A stretch of 53,046 nucleotides of DNA from NCBI GenBank assembly GCA_945895265.1, contig CAMDEF010000025.1, forward strand, positions 1-53,046, read 5' to 3'. Under the pieces are notes generated by a model. It made no database searches and was not told the origin of the DNA. It saw nothing but the letters and a program-made list of their open reading frames with translations. Every line of letters begins with the position of its first letter. The stretch's first letter is position 1. A program made the position numbers and the translations under genes. Below, one piece after another: positions 39,761 to 49,552 of the stretch. The DNA comes from Bordetella parapertussis. GTDB taxonomy: Bacteria > Pseudomonadota > Gammaproteobacteria > Burkholderiales > Burkholderiaceae_B.

Positions 39761-40684
39761 ATGAAAGCTGTATTTATTGACGCCAATGGCAGTTTGGCCG
39801 ACGTGGCGCGCCGCTTGCACCAACCCGACGATATTGCCTTGTTGGTGAACGAACAGCCCGACATTACACCTGAGCAGATTCCTGGCGTCATGGGCGACGC
39901 TGAGATCTTGATCGTTGACCACACGGCTGTACCCGTTGAAATCGCGCAGCAATGCAAAGGCCTCAAGCACGTGGTGTTTTTAGGCACAGGGGCGCGTTCT
40001 TACATGAACCCCGAGGCACTAGCAAACGTTGGTATCGAAGTTCACATTATCAAAGGCTATGGTGATACTGCGGTTGCTGAGTGTGCCTTTGCCCTAATGT
40101 GGGCCAGCGCCAAGGGCTTTGCCCGGATGGATCGCGGTATGCGTGCCGGGCAGTGGTTGCGTACAGATGGAGTTGAGTTAACCGGTAAAACCTTGGGCTT
40201 AATCGGCTTTGGCGGTATCGCCGCCGAAATGGCTCGCTTGGCGCTCGGTGCCGGCATGAACGTGATTGCGTATAACCGTAGCCCTAAAACTCACGCTGGC
40301 GTGCGCTTTGCGGACTTGGACACGGTATTGGCAAGTAGCCACGTGCTGTCAGTGCATTTGTTGCTCAATGATGACACGCGTGGATTTATTACGGCTGAAC
40401 GTATCGCCAAAATGCGCGATGGCGTTATTTTGATCAACACGGCACGCGGCGCGGTCATTAATGAACAAGCACTGATCGCTGGGCTGACCTCTAAAAAAAT
40501 TGGTCACGCCGGCCTTGATGTGTTTGATATCGAGCCTTTGCCTGCCGATCACGCCTTCACCAAAATCGAAAACGTCACGCTGTCGGCCCACTCAGCGTTT
40601 CGTACTCCTGAGGCAAGCGACAACTTGATTGAGGCCTCACTGAACCATTGCCGGCGTATTTCTGGTCAAGGTCAACAGCGTTAA
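39761..40684 (+). CDS. D-isomer-specific 2-hydroxyacid dehydrogenase
   Basis: A 307-residue NAD(P)-dependent D-2-hydroxyacid dehydrogenase. The cofactor segment is KTLGLIGFGGIAAEMARLALGAGMNVIAYNRSP, and the catalytic triad appears in order: Arg in ILINTARGAVINEQALI, Glu in HAGLDVFDIEPLPADH and His in NVTLSAHSAFRTPEAS. The family covers lactate, glycerate, phosphoglycerate and related dehydrogenases. It is followed 17 bp later by a Bug-type receptor gene, so the two may serve one carboxylate: import receptor and first oxidation step. That is inference. Confidence 0.9.
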   Translation: MKAVFIDANGSLADVARRLHQPDDIALLVNEQPDITPEQIPGVMGDAEILIVDHTAVPVEIAQQCKGLKHVVFLGTGARSYMNPEALANVGIEVHIIKGYGDTAVAECAFALMWASAKGFARMDRGMRAGQWLRTDGVELTGKTLGLIGFGGIAAEMARLALGAGMNVIAYNRSPKTHAGVRFADLDTVLASSHVLSVHLLLNDDTRGFITAERIAKMRDGVILINTARGAVINEQALIAGLTSKKIGHAGLDVFDIEPLPADHAFTKIENVTLSAHSAFRTPEASDNLIEASLNHCRRISGQGQQR

Positions 40685-40701
40685 TAATAAGGAGATTCAC
40701 A

Positions 40702-41694
40702 ATGTTTCAATGGTCTAAAAAAGCGGTTTTTTTGTTGGCTGGCGTATTGCTCAGCACCAGTGTGCTCGCCCAGTCCGAGGCGTGGCCAAGTCGGGCGATC
40801 ACGATCGTCAACGGATTTCCAAATGGTGCGGGCACTGATCTATATGCCCGTAAGCTTGGTGAGGCGCTAACCGCCGTTTTAGGTGTGCCGATTGTGGCAG
40901 ACAGCAAGACAGGTGCTGGGGGTAACCTGGCGTCTGATTTTGTGGCACGCGCGCAGCCTGATGGCTACACATTTTTACTAGCTACGGCCGGGACGCACGC
41001 CATTAACGCAGCGCTGTACAAAAAGCTAAGTTTTGATGTCGAGCGAGACTTTACGCATATTGCGATTTTGGGTGACGTGCCAAACGTGCTTTTAATCAAT
41101 ACTAAAAAACACCCCACGATTAAAACCTGTGCCGAGTTGCTCACGTTGATTCGTGCCAACCCAGGCAAACTGAATTATGGCTCGACCGGTAATGGCGCAT
41201 CGACGCATTTGTCGGCAGCCCAATTCGCCAGTGCAGCTAAGGTCGATATTGTGCATGTCCCTTACCGCGGGCAGGGGCCAGCCATGACAGCATTACTGGC
41301 GGGCGATGTGGATTTGTTCTTTAATCAAAGCGCACCAGCAATCGCCTCGATTAAGGGTGGTTTAAACATTGGGTTAGCAGTCACCACACCTACCGTTCTT
41401 GCGGCGTTACCCAGTGTGCCAACGATGGCTCAAGCCTGCGCGCTGCCCGGTTTTGAAAGTAGCACGTGGTATGGGCTACTTGCTCCGGCCAAGTTGCCTG
41501 CGGCGATTATCGCCAAAATGAGTTCGGCGGTCATGCAAGTGATTTCAACCCCAGCTTTCAAAACGTGGTTAGTCGAGTCACAGGGTATTACACCAGCGCA
41601 AGATCCAAGCCCAGCAGCATTTGCTAAGATTCATCGCGCAGATATTGCAAAATGGGCTGAAATAGTGCGAATTTCAGGCGCGCAAGTCGACTAA
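40702..41694 (+). CDS. Bug-family (TctC-like) periplasmic solute receptor
   Basis: A 330-residue extracytoplasmic receptor of the tripartite tricarboxylate transport Bug family. The signal peptide is MFQWSKKAVFLLAGVLLSTSVLA, cleaved near residue 23. The mature part begins WPSRAITIVNGFPNGAGTDLYARKLGEAL, then KTGAGGNLASDFVARAQPDGYTFLL, both typical. The ATG at 40702 has AAGGAG 8 bases upstream; an upstream frame start at 40648 lies in the previous gene and is unlikely. No TctA or TctB membrane components are adjacent, as is common for Bug genes of Burkholderiales. The ligand, probably a small carboxylate, is unknown. Confidence 0.92.
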   Translation: MFQWSKKAVFLLAGVLLSTSVLAQSEAWPSRAITIVNGFPNGAGTDLYARKLGEALTAVLGVPIVADSKTGAGGNLASDFVARAQPDGYTFLLATAGTHAINAALYKKLSFDVERDFTHIAILGDVPNVLLINTKKHPTIKTCAELLTLIRANPGKLNYGSTGNGASTHLSAAQFASAAKVDIVHVPYRGQGPAMTALLAGDVDLFFNQSAPAIASIKGGLNIGLAVTTPTVLAALPSVPTMAQACALPGFESSTWYGLLAPAKLPAAIIAKMSSAVMQVISTPAFKTWLVESQGITPAQDPSPAAFAKIHRADIAKWAEIVRISGAQVD

Positions 41695-41808
41695 TCAGCC
41701 AGAGGATTGGTTGACGGGTGAATCTGCTTTTCGATCCCTTATTTAGGGGAAGAACCGCGCGTAAATGTGCTTTACTATCCCTTATTGATATTTTTTATCG
41801 TTTTGATT

Positions 41809-43377
41809 ATGAATCGATTTGCGTTGTCTTGTTGGCTGGCTAGCGCTGGCCTCGCGTTGTCAGGGTGTGTGGTCGGGCCCGATTATGTGCGGCCCGCCAC
41901 CAAGGTCCAAAACCAATTTACGCAACCTAAACAAACTGAATTTACCGAGGCGCTCGAGGCAACCAACGCTCAACGCATCAATCCGGTTGCTTGGTGGGCT
42001 AGTTTTAAAGACCCAATCCTGAATCAATTGCTCGCTCGTGCCGCCAGCGACAACCTGAGTTTGCAGCGCGCTGCCGTGCGTGTTGCGCAAGCGCGCTCAC
42101 AATTTGGGGTGTCTGAGGCCACGCTTTTGCCGACAGCAGCGCTCGCTGGTTCTGCGTCGCGCAATGACAATCCAAACGCCTTCACGCGATATCTCAACAC
42201 CTCGCCGCTATCCAATACCCGTAATCTGATGATTCAGGCCAACTGGGAAATCGACTTCTGGGGTAAGTATCGTCGTGGCATCGAAAGCACGCTGTCCTCT
42301 TACATCTCGGTGGCGGCGGCTTATTATTCAGCCGACGTGTCACTGGCCTCTGATGTCGCCAACGCCTATATCAACATCCGCAACTACGAGGGTTTAATTC
42401 AAGTTGCAAAAAATAACTTGGCCTTTCAGGCTGAAAGCTTGCGTATTGCCCGGTCGCGCTTCGATAATGGATCAACCTCATTGCTCGACTTAAGTCAGTC
42501 TGAATCGCAATACCAGCAGACAAAATCACAAATCCCCACGCTGATTGCTTCGCTCAAAATGGCTCAGTACACGATGAGCATCTTGTTGGGTGAATCCCCC
42601 GACTATTACGAGCAAAACTTTCAAAGTAGCAAAGCGGCTCTTGTGGCGCCTGCGGCGTTACAAGTGGGTATTCCAAAAGATTTGCTCCGGCGGCGTCCCG
42701 ATATTTTGCAAGCTGAATACGCGGCGGCGGCGCAGTCAGCCTTGATCGGTGTGAACGAAGCGGCGCTATATCCAAGTTTTACCTTGAGCGGCTTTTTTGG
42801 TTTCCAAAGCGTCACAACCGCCAACACAAACCAGTCGGGCTTGTTTTCTTGGGATAACCGTAACACCTCACTGGCCGGCGGCTTTTTGTTTCCGCTGTTT
42901 TACCGGGGCGCAATCACCGATCAAATTCGGGTCCAGGATGCCGCGTTTCAACAAAGCGTGCTGACCTATCAAAACCTGGTGCTGCAGGCACAAAAAGAGG
43001 TGCAAGACGCACTCATCACGATTTCAACGACGCGCAGTTCAGCCGCCGACCTTAAAAAATCAGTGATTGCCGCCGAGCAAGCGGCAAAACTGGCGGTTGA
43101 ACGCTATGGTGCTGGGCAGATCGATTACAACAACGTGATCCTTGCCCAACAGCAACTGTTGCTCGTGCAAAGTACCTTGGTGCAAACCAACACCAACCAT
43201 TTACTTGGCTACGTCGCGGCGTTTAAATCGTTAGGTGGGGGGTGGTCTGGCGATTTGTTGACGCCAGCGTTACCTGACGCCATGGTGGCCGAAATGAAGC
43301 AACGTTCTAATTGGGGCAACGTTTTGAGTCACCAACCCGATCCACGTTTAGTTCAGTCTAGCGAGGCCATTCAATGA
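41809..43377 (+). CDS. RND efflux outer-membrane factor (OprM/NodT-like lipoprotein)
   Basis: A 522-residue outer-membrane channel subunit. The lipobox LALSGC gives a lipidated Cys at residue 20 when translation starts at 41809; a GTG at 41767 would add 14 residues before the signal. Family marks are VVGPDYVRPATKV, the repeated long helices with NIRNYEGLIQVAKNNLAFQAESLRIARSRFDNGSTSLLDLSQSES, and the mirrored second half with AEQAAKLAVERYGAGQIDYNNVILAQQQLL. Its stop overlaps the fusion-protein start (ATGA), so the three efflux genes are one unit. The order is unusual: the channel gene comes first. Confidence 0.92.
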   Translation: MNRFALSCWLASAGLALSGCVVGPDYVRPATKVQNQFTQPKQTEFTEALEATNAQRINPVAWWASFKDPILNQLLARAASDNLSLQRAAVRVAQARSQFGVSEATLLPTAALAGSASRNDNPNAFTRYLNTSPLSNTRNLMIQANWEIDFWGKYRRGIESTLSSYISVAAAYYSADVSLASDVANAYINIRNYEGLIQVAKNNLAFQAESLRIARSRFDNGSTSLLDLSQSESQYQQTKSQIPTLIASLKMAQYTMSILLGESPDYYEQNFQSSKAALVAPAALQVGIPKDLLRRRPDILQAEYAAAAQSALIGVNEAALYPSFTLSGFFGFQSVTTANTNQSGLFSWDNRNTSLAGGFLFPLFYRGAITDQIRVQDAAFQQSVLTYQNLVLQAQKEVQDALITISTTRSSAADLKKSVIAAEQAAKLAVERYGAGQIDYNNVILAQQQLLLVQSTLVQTNTNHLLGYVAAFKSLGGGWSGDLLTPALPDAMVAEMKQRSNWGNVLSHQPDPRLVQSSEAIQ

Positions 43378-44498
43378 GGCCCTTCATGCATAAGCCGCTC
43401 ATGCGCACCGCTGCCTTGACTATTGCTGTATGCATGGGCTTGATACTTGCAGGCTGCGAAAAAAAGCCAATCGTTGCAGCGCCGCCGACTAAGGTGACGG
43501 TTGCCAAGCCGGTGACTCAAGACGTGCGAAGCTATGAGGTCTTTGACGGCGTAATTTCTCCGCTCTTGACTGTTAATCTTGAGGCGAGGGTGCCGGGCTA
43601 CCTCAACAAAATCGCCTTTCAAGACGGCGCATTTGTGAAAAAAGATGAGTTGCTGTTTGTGATTGAGCAAGATCAGTATATTCAGCAGGTCAACCTGACT
43701 GAGGCGATTTATAACGAAGCAAAAATCGAGTTGGCCCGCCAAAGGGCCCTGGTTAAAGACAAAGCTACTTCACAAGCCTCTGTGGACAAAGCCTTTTCGT
43801 CTTTTTTGCAATCCGAAGCCAATTTAAAACTTGCACAGCTTAACTTGAGCTACACCGAGATACGCGCGCCCTTTGATGGTTTGATGGGGCGCCATTTAAT
43901 CGACGTGGGCAATTATTTGGGTAGCAGTCCTCAAGGGATCAAGCTGGCAACGATTCAACAAATTAACCCAATCTATGTTTACTTTTATATCAACGAGCGT
44001 GATCTGCTGAAGTATCAACAACGCTACGTCAATGAAGAAAATCGTAAATCACTGGTCAACACGTTACCGGTTTACGTGCAATTGCAAGGTGAGACCGGTT
44101 TTCCTCACAAGGGTACGCTTGACTACTCTGCGAACTTGCTCAGCACCAGTACCGGGTCGCTGCAGTTGCGTGCTTCCTTGCCTAACACTAAGTTTCAGCT
44201 TTTGCCTGGCTTATACGGAAAGGTGCTGGCCGAGTATGGTGAGTCGCGAAAGGCTGCCTTGATCCCGGCGCGTACCGTCCAGACCGATCAACAAGGCGAT
44301 TATGTTTTTGTGATGGACGACAACAAAAAAGTTGAACGTCGTGCGATTAAGACGGGGCAGCGTTTCGGCTCATTGGTTGAAATCGTACAGGGTTTAAAAG
44401 AATCTGAAACGTTTGTGCTGAATGGCTTCATCAATATCAGCAATGGTCAGACCGTCAACCCCGAGATGGCAACGGTCGCACCTCTACCTGCACGTTAA
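43374..44498 (+). CDS. RND efflux periplasmic adaptor (membrane fusion protein)
   Basis: A 374-residue AcrA/MexA-type adaptor. A lipoprotein signal ends with the lipobox LILAGC near residue 27. The lipoyl half-motifs appear in ARVPGYLNKIAFQDGAFVKKDELLFVIEQ and LSYTEIRAPFDGLMGRHLIDVGNYLG, with a coiled-coil hairpin between them (EAIYNEAKIELARQRALV). Beta-barrel and membrane-proximal domains follow, ending IKTGQRFGSLVEIVQGLKESETFVLNG. It links the pump at 44527 to the channel. The start at 43374 is coupled to the channel stop; ATG codons at 43386 and 43401 are alternatives. Confidence 0.93.
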   Translation: MRPFMHKPLMRTAALTIAVCMGLILAGCEKKPIVAAPPTKVTVAKPVTQDVRSYEVFDGVISPLLTVNLEARVPGYLNKIAFQDGAFVKKDELLFVIEQDQYIQQVNLTEAIYNEAKIELARQRALVKDKATSQASVDKAFSSFLQSEANLKLAQLNLSYTEIRAPFDGLMGRHLIDVGNYLGSSPQGIKLATIQQINPIYVYFYINERDLLKYQQRYVNEENRKSLVNTLPVYVQLQGETGFPHKGTLDYSANLLSTSTGSLQLRASLPNTKFQLLPGLYGKVLAEYGESRKAALIPARTVQTDQQGDYVFVMDDNKKVERRAIKTGQRFGSLVEIVQGLKESETFVLNGFINISNGQTVNPEMATVAPLPAR

Positions 44499-44526
44499 TT
44501 CAAACAGTCAGGCAACCGGACACCCC

Positions 44527-47500
44527 ATGCTTTCAAAATACTTTATCGAACGTCCCGTGCTGGGCAACGTGATTGCGCTCATCACAATGTTGATCGGAGC
44601 GGTGTCTATTTTTGGTCTGCCGATTGCTCAATACCCGCCGATGACGCCGCCAACGGTGCAGGTGACCACCAGCTGGCCTGGTGCCAGCGCAGCACTGGTG
44701 CAACAATTAGTGGCAAGTAACGTCGAAAATCAGGTCAATGGCGTGGCAAACATGCTGTACATGCAATCCGATTCGACCAATGATGGGCGTTACACGCTGA
44801 CCGTTACGTTTGAAGTGGGTACCGATCCAAATATTGCTCAGGTGAATGTGCAAAATAGGGTGGCTATCGCATTGCCGTCCTTGCCTCAGGCCGTGCAGCG
44901 TCAGGGTGTGACTACCAAGGTGCAGTCCACTGCCATTTTGCAGTTTGTGACTTTGACCTCAAGCAACCCTGAACACGATGCGCTGTTTTTAAGTAACTTC
45001 GCCAATTTGCAAATGCAGAACCGGCTGGCTCGCATTCCAGGCGTGGCCGCGGCAAATGTGTTTGGGGTCGGTAATTACAGTATGCGAGTCTGGCTCGACC
45101 CAGCGCAGTTGAATATGCGCAGTCTGACTCCTGCTGATGTCAGCGCCGCGATTAGTCGACAAAACTTGATGTTGGCTGCAGGTCAGTTGGGCGCACCACC
45201 GGTGCCCAGCGGTCAAGATTTTCAGTTGACCCTGAACGTCACCAGTGCGATGGACACGCCTGAGCAGTTTGGTCAGATCTTGATTAAAGTCGACGAGCAG
45301 GGCGAGATGACCCGGCTGCGAGATGTGGCTCGGCTTGAGATGGGTAGTCAGAACTACAGCCAATTCTTTCGCTTAGGCGATCGACCTGCGGGTGGTATCG
45401 CAATTTATCAGCTCCCCTCAGCAAATGCCATAGCGGTCGCAAAAGCCGTGCGTACCGAGATGGAAAAAATCTCAAAGAATTTTCCGAAAGAAATAAAATG
45501 GGAAATCCCCTTCGACACCACGATGTTTGTGACGGCTTCAATCTCCGAGGTGTATCGCACCTTGTTTGAGGCCGGTATCTTGGTGTTACTTGTCATCATG
45601 CTGTTTTTGCAAGACTGGCGTGCAACGCTTGTGCCGGCAACGACCGTGCCGGTGACGCTGATTGGCGCTTTTGCCTGCATGGCAGCGATGGGCTTTTCGA
45701 TTAACCTTCTGACCCTGTTTGCGATTGTGTTGTGTATTGGTATCGTGGTTGACGATGCCATCGTGGTGGTCGAAGGCGTTGCTAAAAAGGTCGAACATGG
45801 GCAAACCCCACGTGAAGGTGCAATCAACGCCATGACCGAGCTGATGGGTCCGATTATCGGCATCACTCTGGTGTTAATGGCCGTATTTTTGCCGGCCTCG
45901 TTTATCGCGGGTATCACGGGTCAGATGTATAAACAGTTCGCGTTGGTGATTGCAGCCACTGCGCTGATTAGCGGTATCAACGCCGTCACGCTTAAGCCAA
46001 CACAGGCTGCGCAATTTATTCGTATCAAACCAGCAAACGAAAAAAAGAACTGGTTTTTTGCTGGCTTTGATCGCTATTTTGAAAAGTTATCAAACGGGTA
46101 CGCGCACCTTTTGCAAGGCCTCATGAATAATCGCAAAACTGCCTCTGTGGTTGGGGGCTTACTGATTATTGGGGCGATCGTCGGACTGATTAAGCTGCCC
46201 ACGGGCTTTATCCCCAACGAAGATCAGGGCTATTTGATTGTGGCAACTTCGTTGCCTGACGCCGCGTCGCTTGAGCGCACTCAGCTCGGCATGCAGCGGG
46301 TCGTGAGCGCAATCGAAAAAGTGCCTGGTGTGGATCGGGTTGTATCGATTGGCGGTGTGAATCCGCTAAATAACAATGCGTCACAATCAAATGCTGGGGT
46401 TATGTATGTGATCTTGAAGCCCTGGGATGCACGTGGTAAAGGCCAGGATTTAAGGTCCATTTATCAAGGAATGAGCGCGGTGCTGCGTGAGATTCAAGAG
46501 GTCAAGGCGCAAGTGTTGCTGCCTCCGGCCATACCAGGTTTGGGCTTGTCTGGTGGTTTTCAAATGCAAATGATGTTGACTGATGGTAGCAACAACTTCA
46601 AGAAGCTCGAAGATGCGACCGAAAACTTTTTGGCTGCTGCGCGACAGCTACCTGAGATCGCCGTGATTTTTACGCCATTTAGAAACAACGTGCCGCAACT
46701 GACGCTTAGTTTTAATACTGCGCGCGCCGAGACTTTGGGTGTTTCGATTGGCGATGCGTATGATGTTCTGCAAAATTCGTTAGGTTCTTCGTACGTGAAT
46801 CAGTTTTTTAAATATGGTCAAACGTATCAAGTGTTCATGCAAGCCGATGGCAAAAGTCGAATGACTGCTGATCAGATCAGTCGTTTGTACGTCAAGAACA
46901 AATCTCGCGAAATGGTGCCACTTGGCTCGTTTATCGAGATCGTCGAAAGCACGGGTCCCGCCATCGCTTCGCAATACAACTTGTATCCAACCGCTGCTGT
47001 CTTGGGCGCTGGTAGCGCAGGCACGAGTTCTGGCCAGGTGATTGCGGCGCTCGAGAAACTTGCAAAAACGAATCTCCCTGATTCGGTGACCTTCGAATGG
47101 ACGGCGATGTCCTACCAAGAAAAACTCGTTGGTAGCACCGTTGTTCTAGTGTTTGCACTATCAATTTTGTTGGTTTACTTGGTGTTAGCGGCGCAGTACG
47201 AGTCCTGGATCGCACCGATCCCGGTGATTCTCGCGGTACCGTTAGCCTTGGTGGGTACGGTTATTGCCTTGTTCTTCACTGGTCTTGCAAACAACATTTA
47301 TGTGCAGATTGGCTTAGTACTGATGATTGCGCTCGCCTCGAAAAACGCGATTTTGATCGTTGAAGTGGCGCTTGAGGCCAAGCATCAGGGTTTAAGTCTG
47401 GTAGATGCCGCGCTCAAGGCTTCGCACGAGAGGTTTCGTCCGATCGTGATGACTTCGATTGCGTTTATCTTGGGCGTGGTGCCCTTGTTGACTGCCTCGG

Positions 47501-47643
47501 GCGCAGGCGCTGCTGCGCGGGTATCGATTGGTATCACGGTGTTTAGTGGGATGATTGCCTCGACTTGCTTGGCGGTCGCTCTGGTGCCGATCTTTTTTGT
47601 GCAGATTGAAGGCTTGTTTGCTAAAAAAGAGGCTAAGGCTTAG
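44527..47643 (+). CDS. RND efflux pump, AcrB-type inner membrane transporter
   Basis: A 1038-residue HAE-1 family RND pump. It starts MLSKYFIERPVLGNVIALI, has the proton-relay Asp pair in CIGIVVDDAIVVVEGV, and ends with IPVILAVPLALVGTVIALF and GLVLMIALASKNAILIVEVALEA. Late helices include RFRPIVMTSIAFILGVVPL. The large porter loops contain GFIPNEDQGYLIVATSLPDA. I chose the ATG at 44527 because the frame extends upstream into the fusion gene but the family start is clear. It exports drugs, dyes or detergents by proton antiport with the two genes before it. No local regulator is seen. Confidence 0.97.
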   Translation: MLSKYFIERPVLGNVIALITMLIGAVSIFGLPIAQYPPMTPPTVQVTTSWPGASAALVQQLVASNVENQVNGVANMLYMQSDSTNDGRYTLTVTFEVGTDPNIAQVNVQNRVAIALPSLPQAVQRQGVTTKVQSTAILQFVTLTSSNPEHDALFLSNFANLQMQNRLARIPGVAAANVFGVGNYSMRVWLDPAQLNMRSLTPADVSAAISRQNLMLAAGQLGAPPVPSGQDFQLTLNVTSAMDTPEQFGQILIKVDEQGEMTRLRDVARLEMGSQNYSQFFRLGDRPAGGIAIYQLPSANAIAVAKAVRTEMEKISKNFPKEIKWEIPFDTTMFVTASISEVYRTLFEAGILVLLVIMLFLQDWRATLVPATTVPVTLIGAFACMAAMGFSINLLTLFAIVLCIGIVVDDAIVVVEGVAKKVEHGQTPREGAINAMTELMGPIIGITLVLMAVFLPASFIAGITGQMYKQFALVIAATALISGINAVTLKPTQAAQFIRIKPANEKKNWFFAGFDRYFEKLSNGYAHLLQGLMNNRKTASVVGGLLIIGAIVGLIKLPTGFIPNEDQGYLIVATSLPDAASLERTQLGMQRVVSAIEKVPGVDRVVSIGGVNPLNNNASQSNAGVMYVILKPWDARGKGQDLRSIYQGMSAVLREIQEVKAQVLLPPAIPGLGLSGGFQMQMMLTDGSNNFKKLEDATENFLAAARQLPEIAVIFTPFRNNVPQLTLSFNTARAETLGVSIGDAYDVLQNSLGSSYVNQFFKYGQTYQVFMQADGKSRMTADQISRLYVKNKSREMVPLGSFIEIVESTGPAIASQYNLYPTAAVLGAGSAGTSSGQVIAALEKLAKTNLPDSVTFEWTAMSYQEKLVGSTVVLVFALSILLVYLVLAAQYESWIAPIPVILAVPLALVGTVIALFFTGLANNIYVQIGLVLMIALASKNAILIVEVALEAKHQGLSLVDAALKASHERFRPIVMTSIAFILGVVPLLTASGAGAAARVSIGITVFSGMIASTCLAVALVPIFFVQIEGLFAKKEAKA

Positions 47644-47687
47644 CACTGATTGCTGATTGGCAAGCGGCAACGTTCACGGAGAATGCG

Positions 47688-48578
47688 ATGAATCAAGCGG
47701 TTAAGGCAGTAGAGTCAGTCGGTTTGGTTGGGCTCGGCGTAATGGGACGCGGTGTCGCTGCGAATTTACTCAAGAAAGGTTTCAGCGTAGTGGGGCGTGA
47801 TGTCAACCCCGAGGCCTTGACGTGGCTTGAGTCAATCGGTGGGCATGCCGCAAGCCCTGAGTATTCGATCGCCGATCACTGCGATGTCGTGATCAGTTTT
47901 GTCGTCAATGATAAGCAAACCGAAGAGATGTTATTTGGTGCAGATGGTTTGGCGGCACAACTCAAGCCGGGCTCGGTGCTTATTACGTGTAGCACGATGG
48001 CGCCAAAATACGTGCGGGATCTCGCCGAGCGCCTTGCTGCTTTGAAGATTCACCTGGTGGATGCACCGGTGACGGGGGGCAAGATCGGTGCTTCAAACGG
48101 CACACTGACTATCATGGTTGCGGGCGAGCCTAGTATCTGCGATAGAGTTAAACCCATCCTCGCTACCTTTGGCAGCAAGATTTTTATCTTGGGTGACGAG
48201 CAGGGCATGGGTAGCCAGATGAAGGTGGTGAATCAACTGTTATGCGGTGTGCATATTGCAGCCGCTGGCGAGGCGTTAGCCATGGCTAAGCGCGCAGGGT
48301 TGCCACTTGACACCACGCTTGAAATCTTAAAAAGTGGTGCAGCATCGAGCTGGATGTTAGGTGACCGCGGTAATCGTATGATCACTGAATCATTCGACGA
48401 TGTGACTTCGGCGGTTGATATTTTTGTGAAAGATTTAGGCTTGGTACTGGATGCTGCGCGCGAGCAGACGTTTGCAGCGTCGATGGCGCATGCGGCCTTT
48501 TTGCAATTTACCGCATCAAGCAGTCACGGTTTAGGGCGTTTAGATGATGCGGCCGTTATCAAGAATTACATTGACTGA
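47688..48578 (+). CDS. 3-hydroxyisobutyrate dehydrogenase-family oxidoreductase
   Basis: A 296-residue beta-hydroxyacid dehydrogenase. It has GLVGLGVMGRGVAANLLKKGF (cofactor site), VDAPVTGGKIGASNGTLTIMVAGE (substrate-binding signature) and GSQMKVVNQLLCGVHIAAAGEALAMAKRAGL with the catalytic Lys. The domain layout is the standard one. It follows the RND pump by 44 bp but with no clear functional tie. The protein is a paralogue of the one at 2248, of a different subclade by eye. The substrate is unknown. Confidence 0.9.
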   Translation: MNQAVKAVESVGLVGLGVMGRGVAANLLKKGFSVVGRDVNPEALTWLESIGGHAASPEYSIADHCDVVISFVVNDKQTEEMLFGADGLAAQLKPGSVLITCSTMAPKYVRDLAERLAALKIHLVDAPVTGGKIGASNGTLTIMVAGEPSICDRVKPILATFGSKIFILGDEQGMGSQMKVVNQLLCGVHIAAAGEALAMAKRAGLPLDTTLEILKSGAASSWMLGDRGNRMITESFDDVTSAVDIFVKDLGLVLDAAREQTFAASMAHAAFLQFTASSSHGLGRLDDAAVIKNYID

Positions 48579-48725
48579 GTGAAGCCAGCAACTCAACGCT
48601 TGACCCGATGGGTTTCGAGTCATGTCCTGCGTGGCCTCTAGGCAACGGCAGGTGACACCCGTGGCTATGGTTCAGTCACTATTCATTATTTCCAATCACA
48701 ACCTACCACCAAAGAGACTTTAACT

Positions 48726-49250
48726 ATGGCACGCATTCCCTACGCAGACTTAACAAATCCCGAAGCCAAGCCGCTGGTCGAGCGCATTGTCGCTGAGCGC
48801 GGTGGCGTCTTACACTTGTATCAAATGCTGTTGCATAGCCCACCGGTTGCAAGTGGTTGGTTGAACTACTTGACAGCGATTCGCCAACAAAGCACCTTGC
48901 CAGGCGGTTTGCGCGAATTAGTGATTATGCGTATCGCCGTGCTCAATGGCGCGCCTTATGAAGCTGAACAGCATGCGCCGATTGCACTGCGTGAAGGGGT
49001 ATCGCAAGTGCAACTTGATGATTTAGATAACTGGAAAGAGTCCAAAAATTACGACGCCACTCAGCGTGCTGTCTTGGCCTATACCGATGCGATGACCAAA
49101 GATATCCATGTTTCGCCAGAGGTTTTTGCGGCTGTAAAGGCCGTCATGACAGACCGGTTACTCGTTGAGTTGACCGCAACCGTCGGGGCCTACAACATGG
49201 TGTCGCGCTTTTTAGAGGCCTTGCAGATTCACTCGCATGACCAGCGATAA
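48726..49250 (+). CDS. Carboxymuconolactone decarboxylase/AhpD-like family protein
   Basis: A 174-residue all-helical protein of the CMD family. The signature helix is LPGGLRELVIMRIAVLNGAPYEAEQHAPIALREGV, with Glu and His where the redox members have CxxC, so a thioredoxin-like peroxidase role is unlikely. The rest, ATVGAYNMVSRFLEALQI near the end, is typical of decarboxylase-like relatives. It stands alone between a dehydrogenase and a DUF697 gene, with 147 bp and 302 bp gaps on its sides. The substrate is unknown. Confidence 0.85.
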   Translation: MARIPYADLTNPEAKPLVERIVAERGGVLHLYQMLLHSPPVASGWLNYLTAIRQQSTLPGGLRELVIMRIAVLNGAPYEAEQHAPIALREGVSQVQLDDLDNWKESKNYDATQRAVLAYTDAMTKDIHVSPEVFAAVKAVMTDRLLVELTATVGAYNMVSRFLEALQIHSHDQR

Positions 49251-49552
49251 CGATTAAGTTTTGCTGAGCGATTGACGGTCAAATAAGGGTTGGATGATCC
49301 TCTCAGTGCAAGCAACTAAGACATACTTTTTGGCTGCTTGCGAACTTAGTTCAGTGAATAGAGAAGTTAATTGATTTGATTAAAGAATTAGCCTATCTGA
49401 TTAAATTTTTGTGACTTTATGTTACTTGTGTCGTTTTGATGTTATTGTCGCTGTCTACTCCATTTAGCGAATAGTTTGTCTGATAAGCGCAAACCTCGCG
49501 TCGAGTGACAAGCGCTAGTACCGAGCGGTGCACTCAATCAACAGGATGATTT
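49251..49552. other. 302-bp gene-free region with interleaved inverted repeats
   Basis: No gene seen. Two inverted repeats interlock at 49308-49351: gcaagca (49308) pairs with tgcttgc (49335), and aactaag (49314) pairs with cttagtt (49345). That order allows an H-type pseudoknot in RNA, but not both hairpins nested. The later part (49370-49460) is unusually AT-rich and includes ttgatt, 17 bases, then tatctg, a possible weak promoter for the DUF697 gene. Confidence 0.45.

Noticed and set aside
45408..45917. 169-residue leftward frame inside the RND pump gene
   Set aside because: Antisense to conserved transmembrane coding sequence; an artefact of codon bias.
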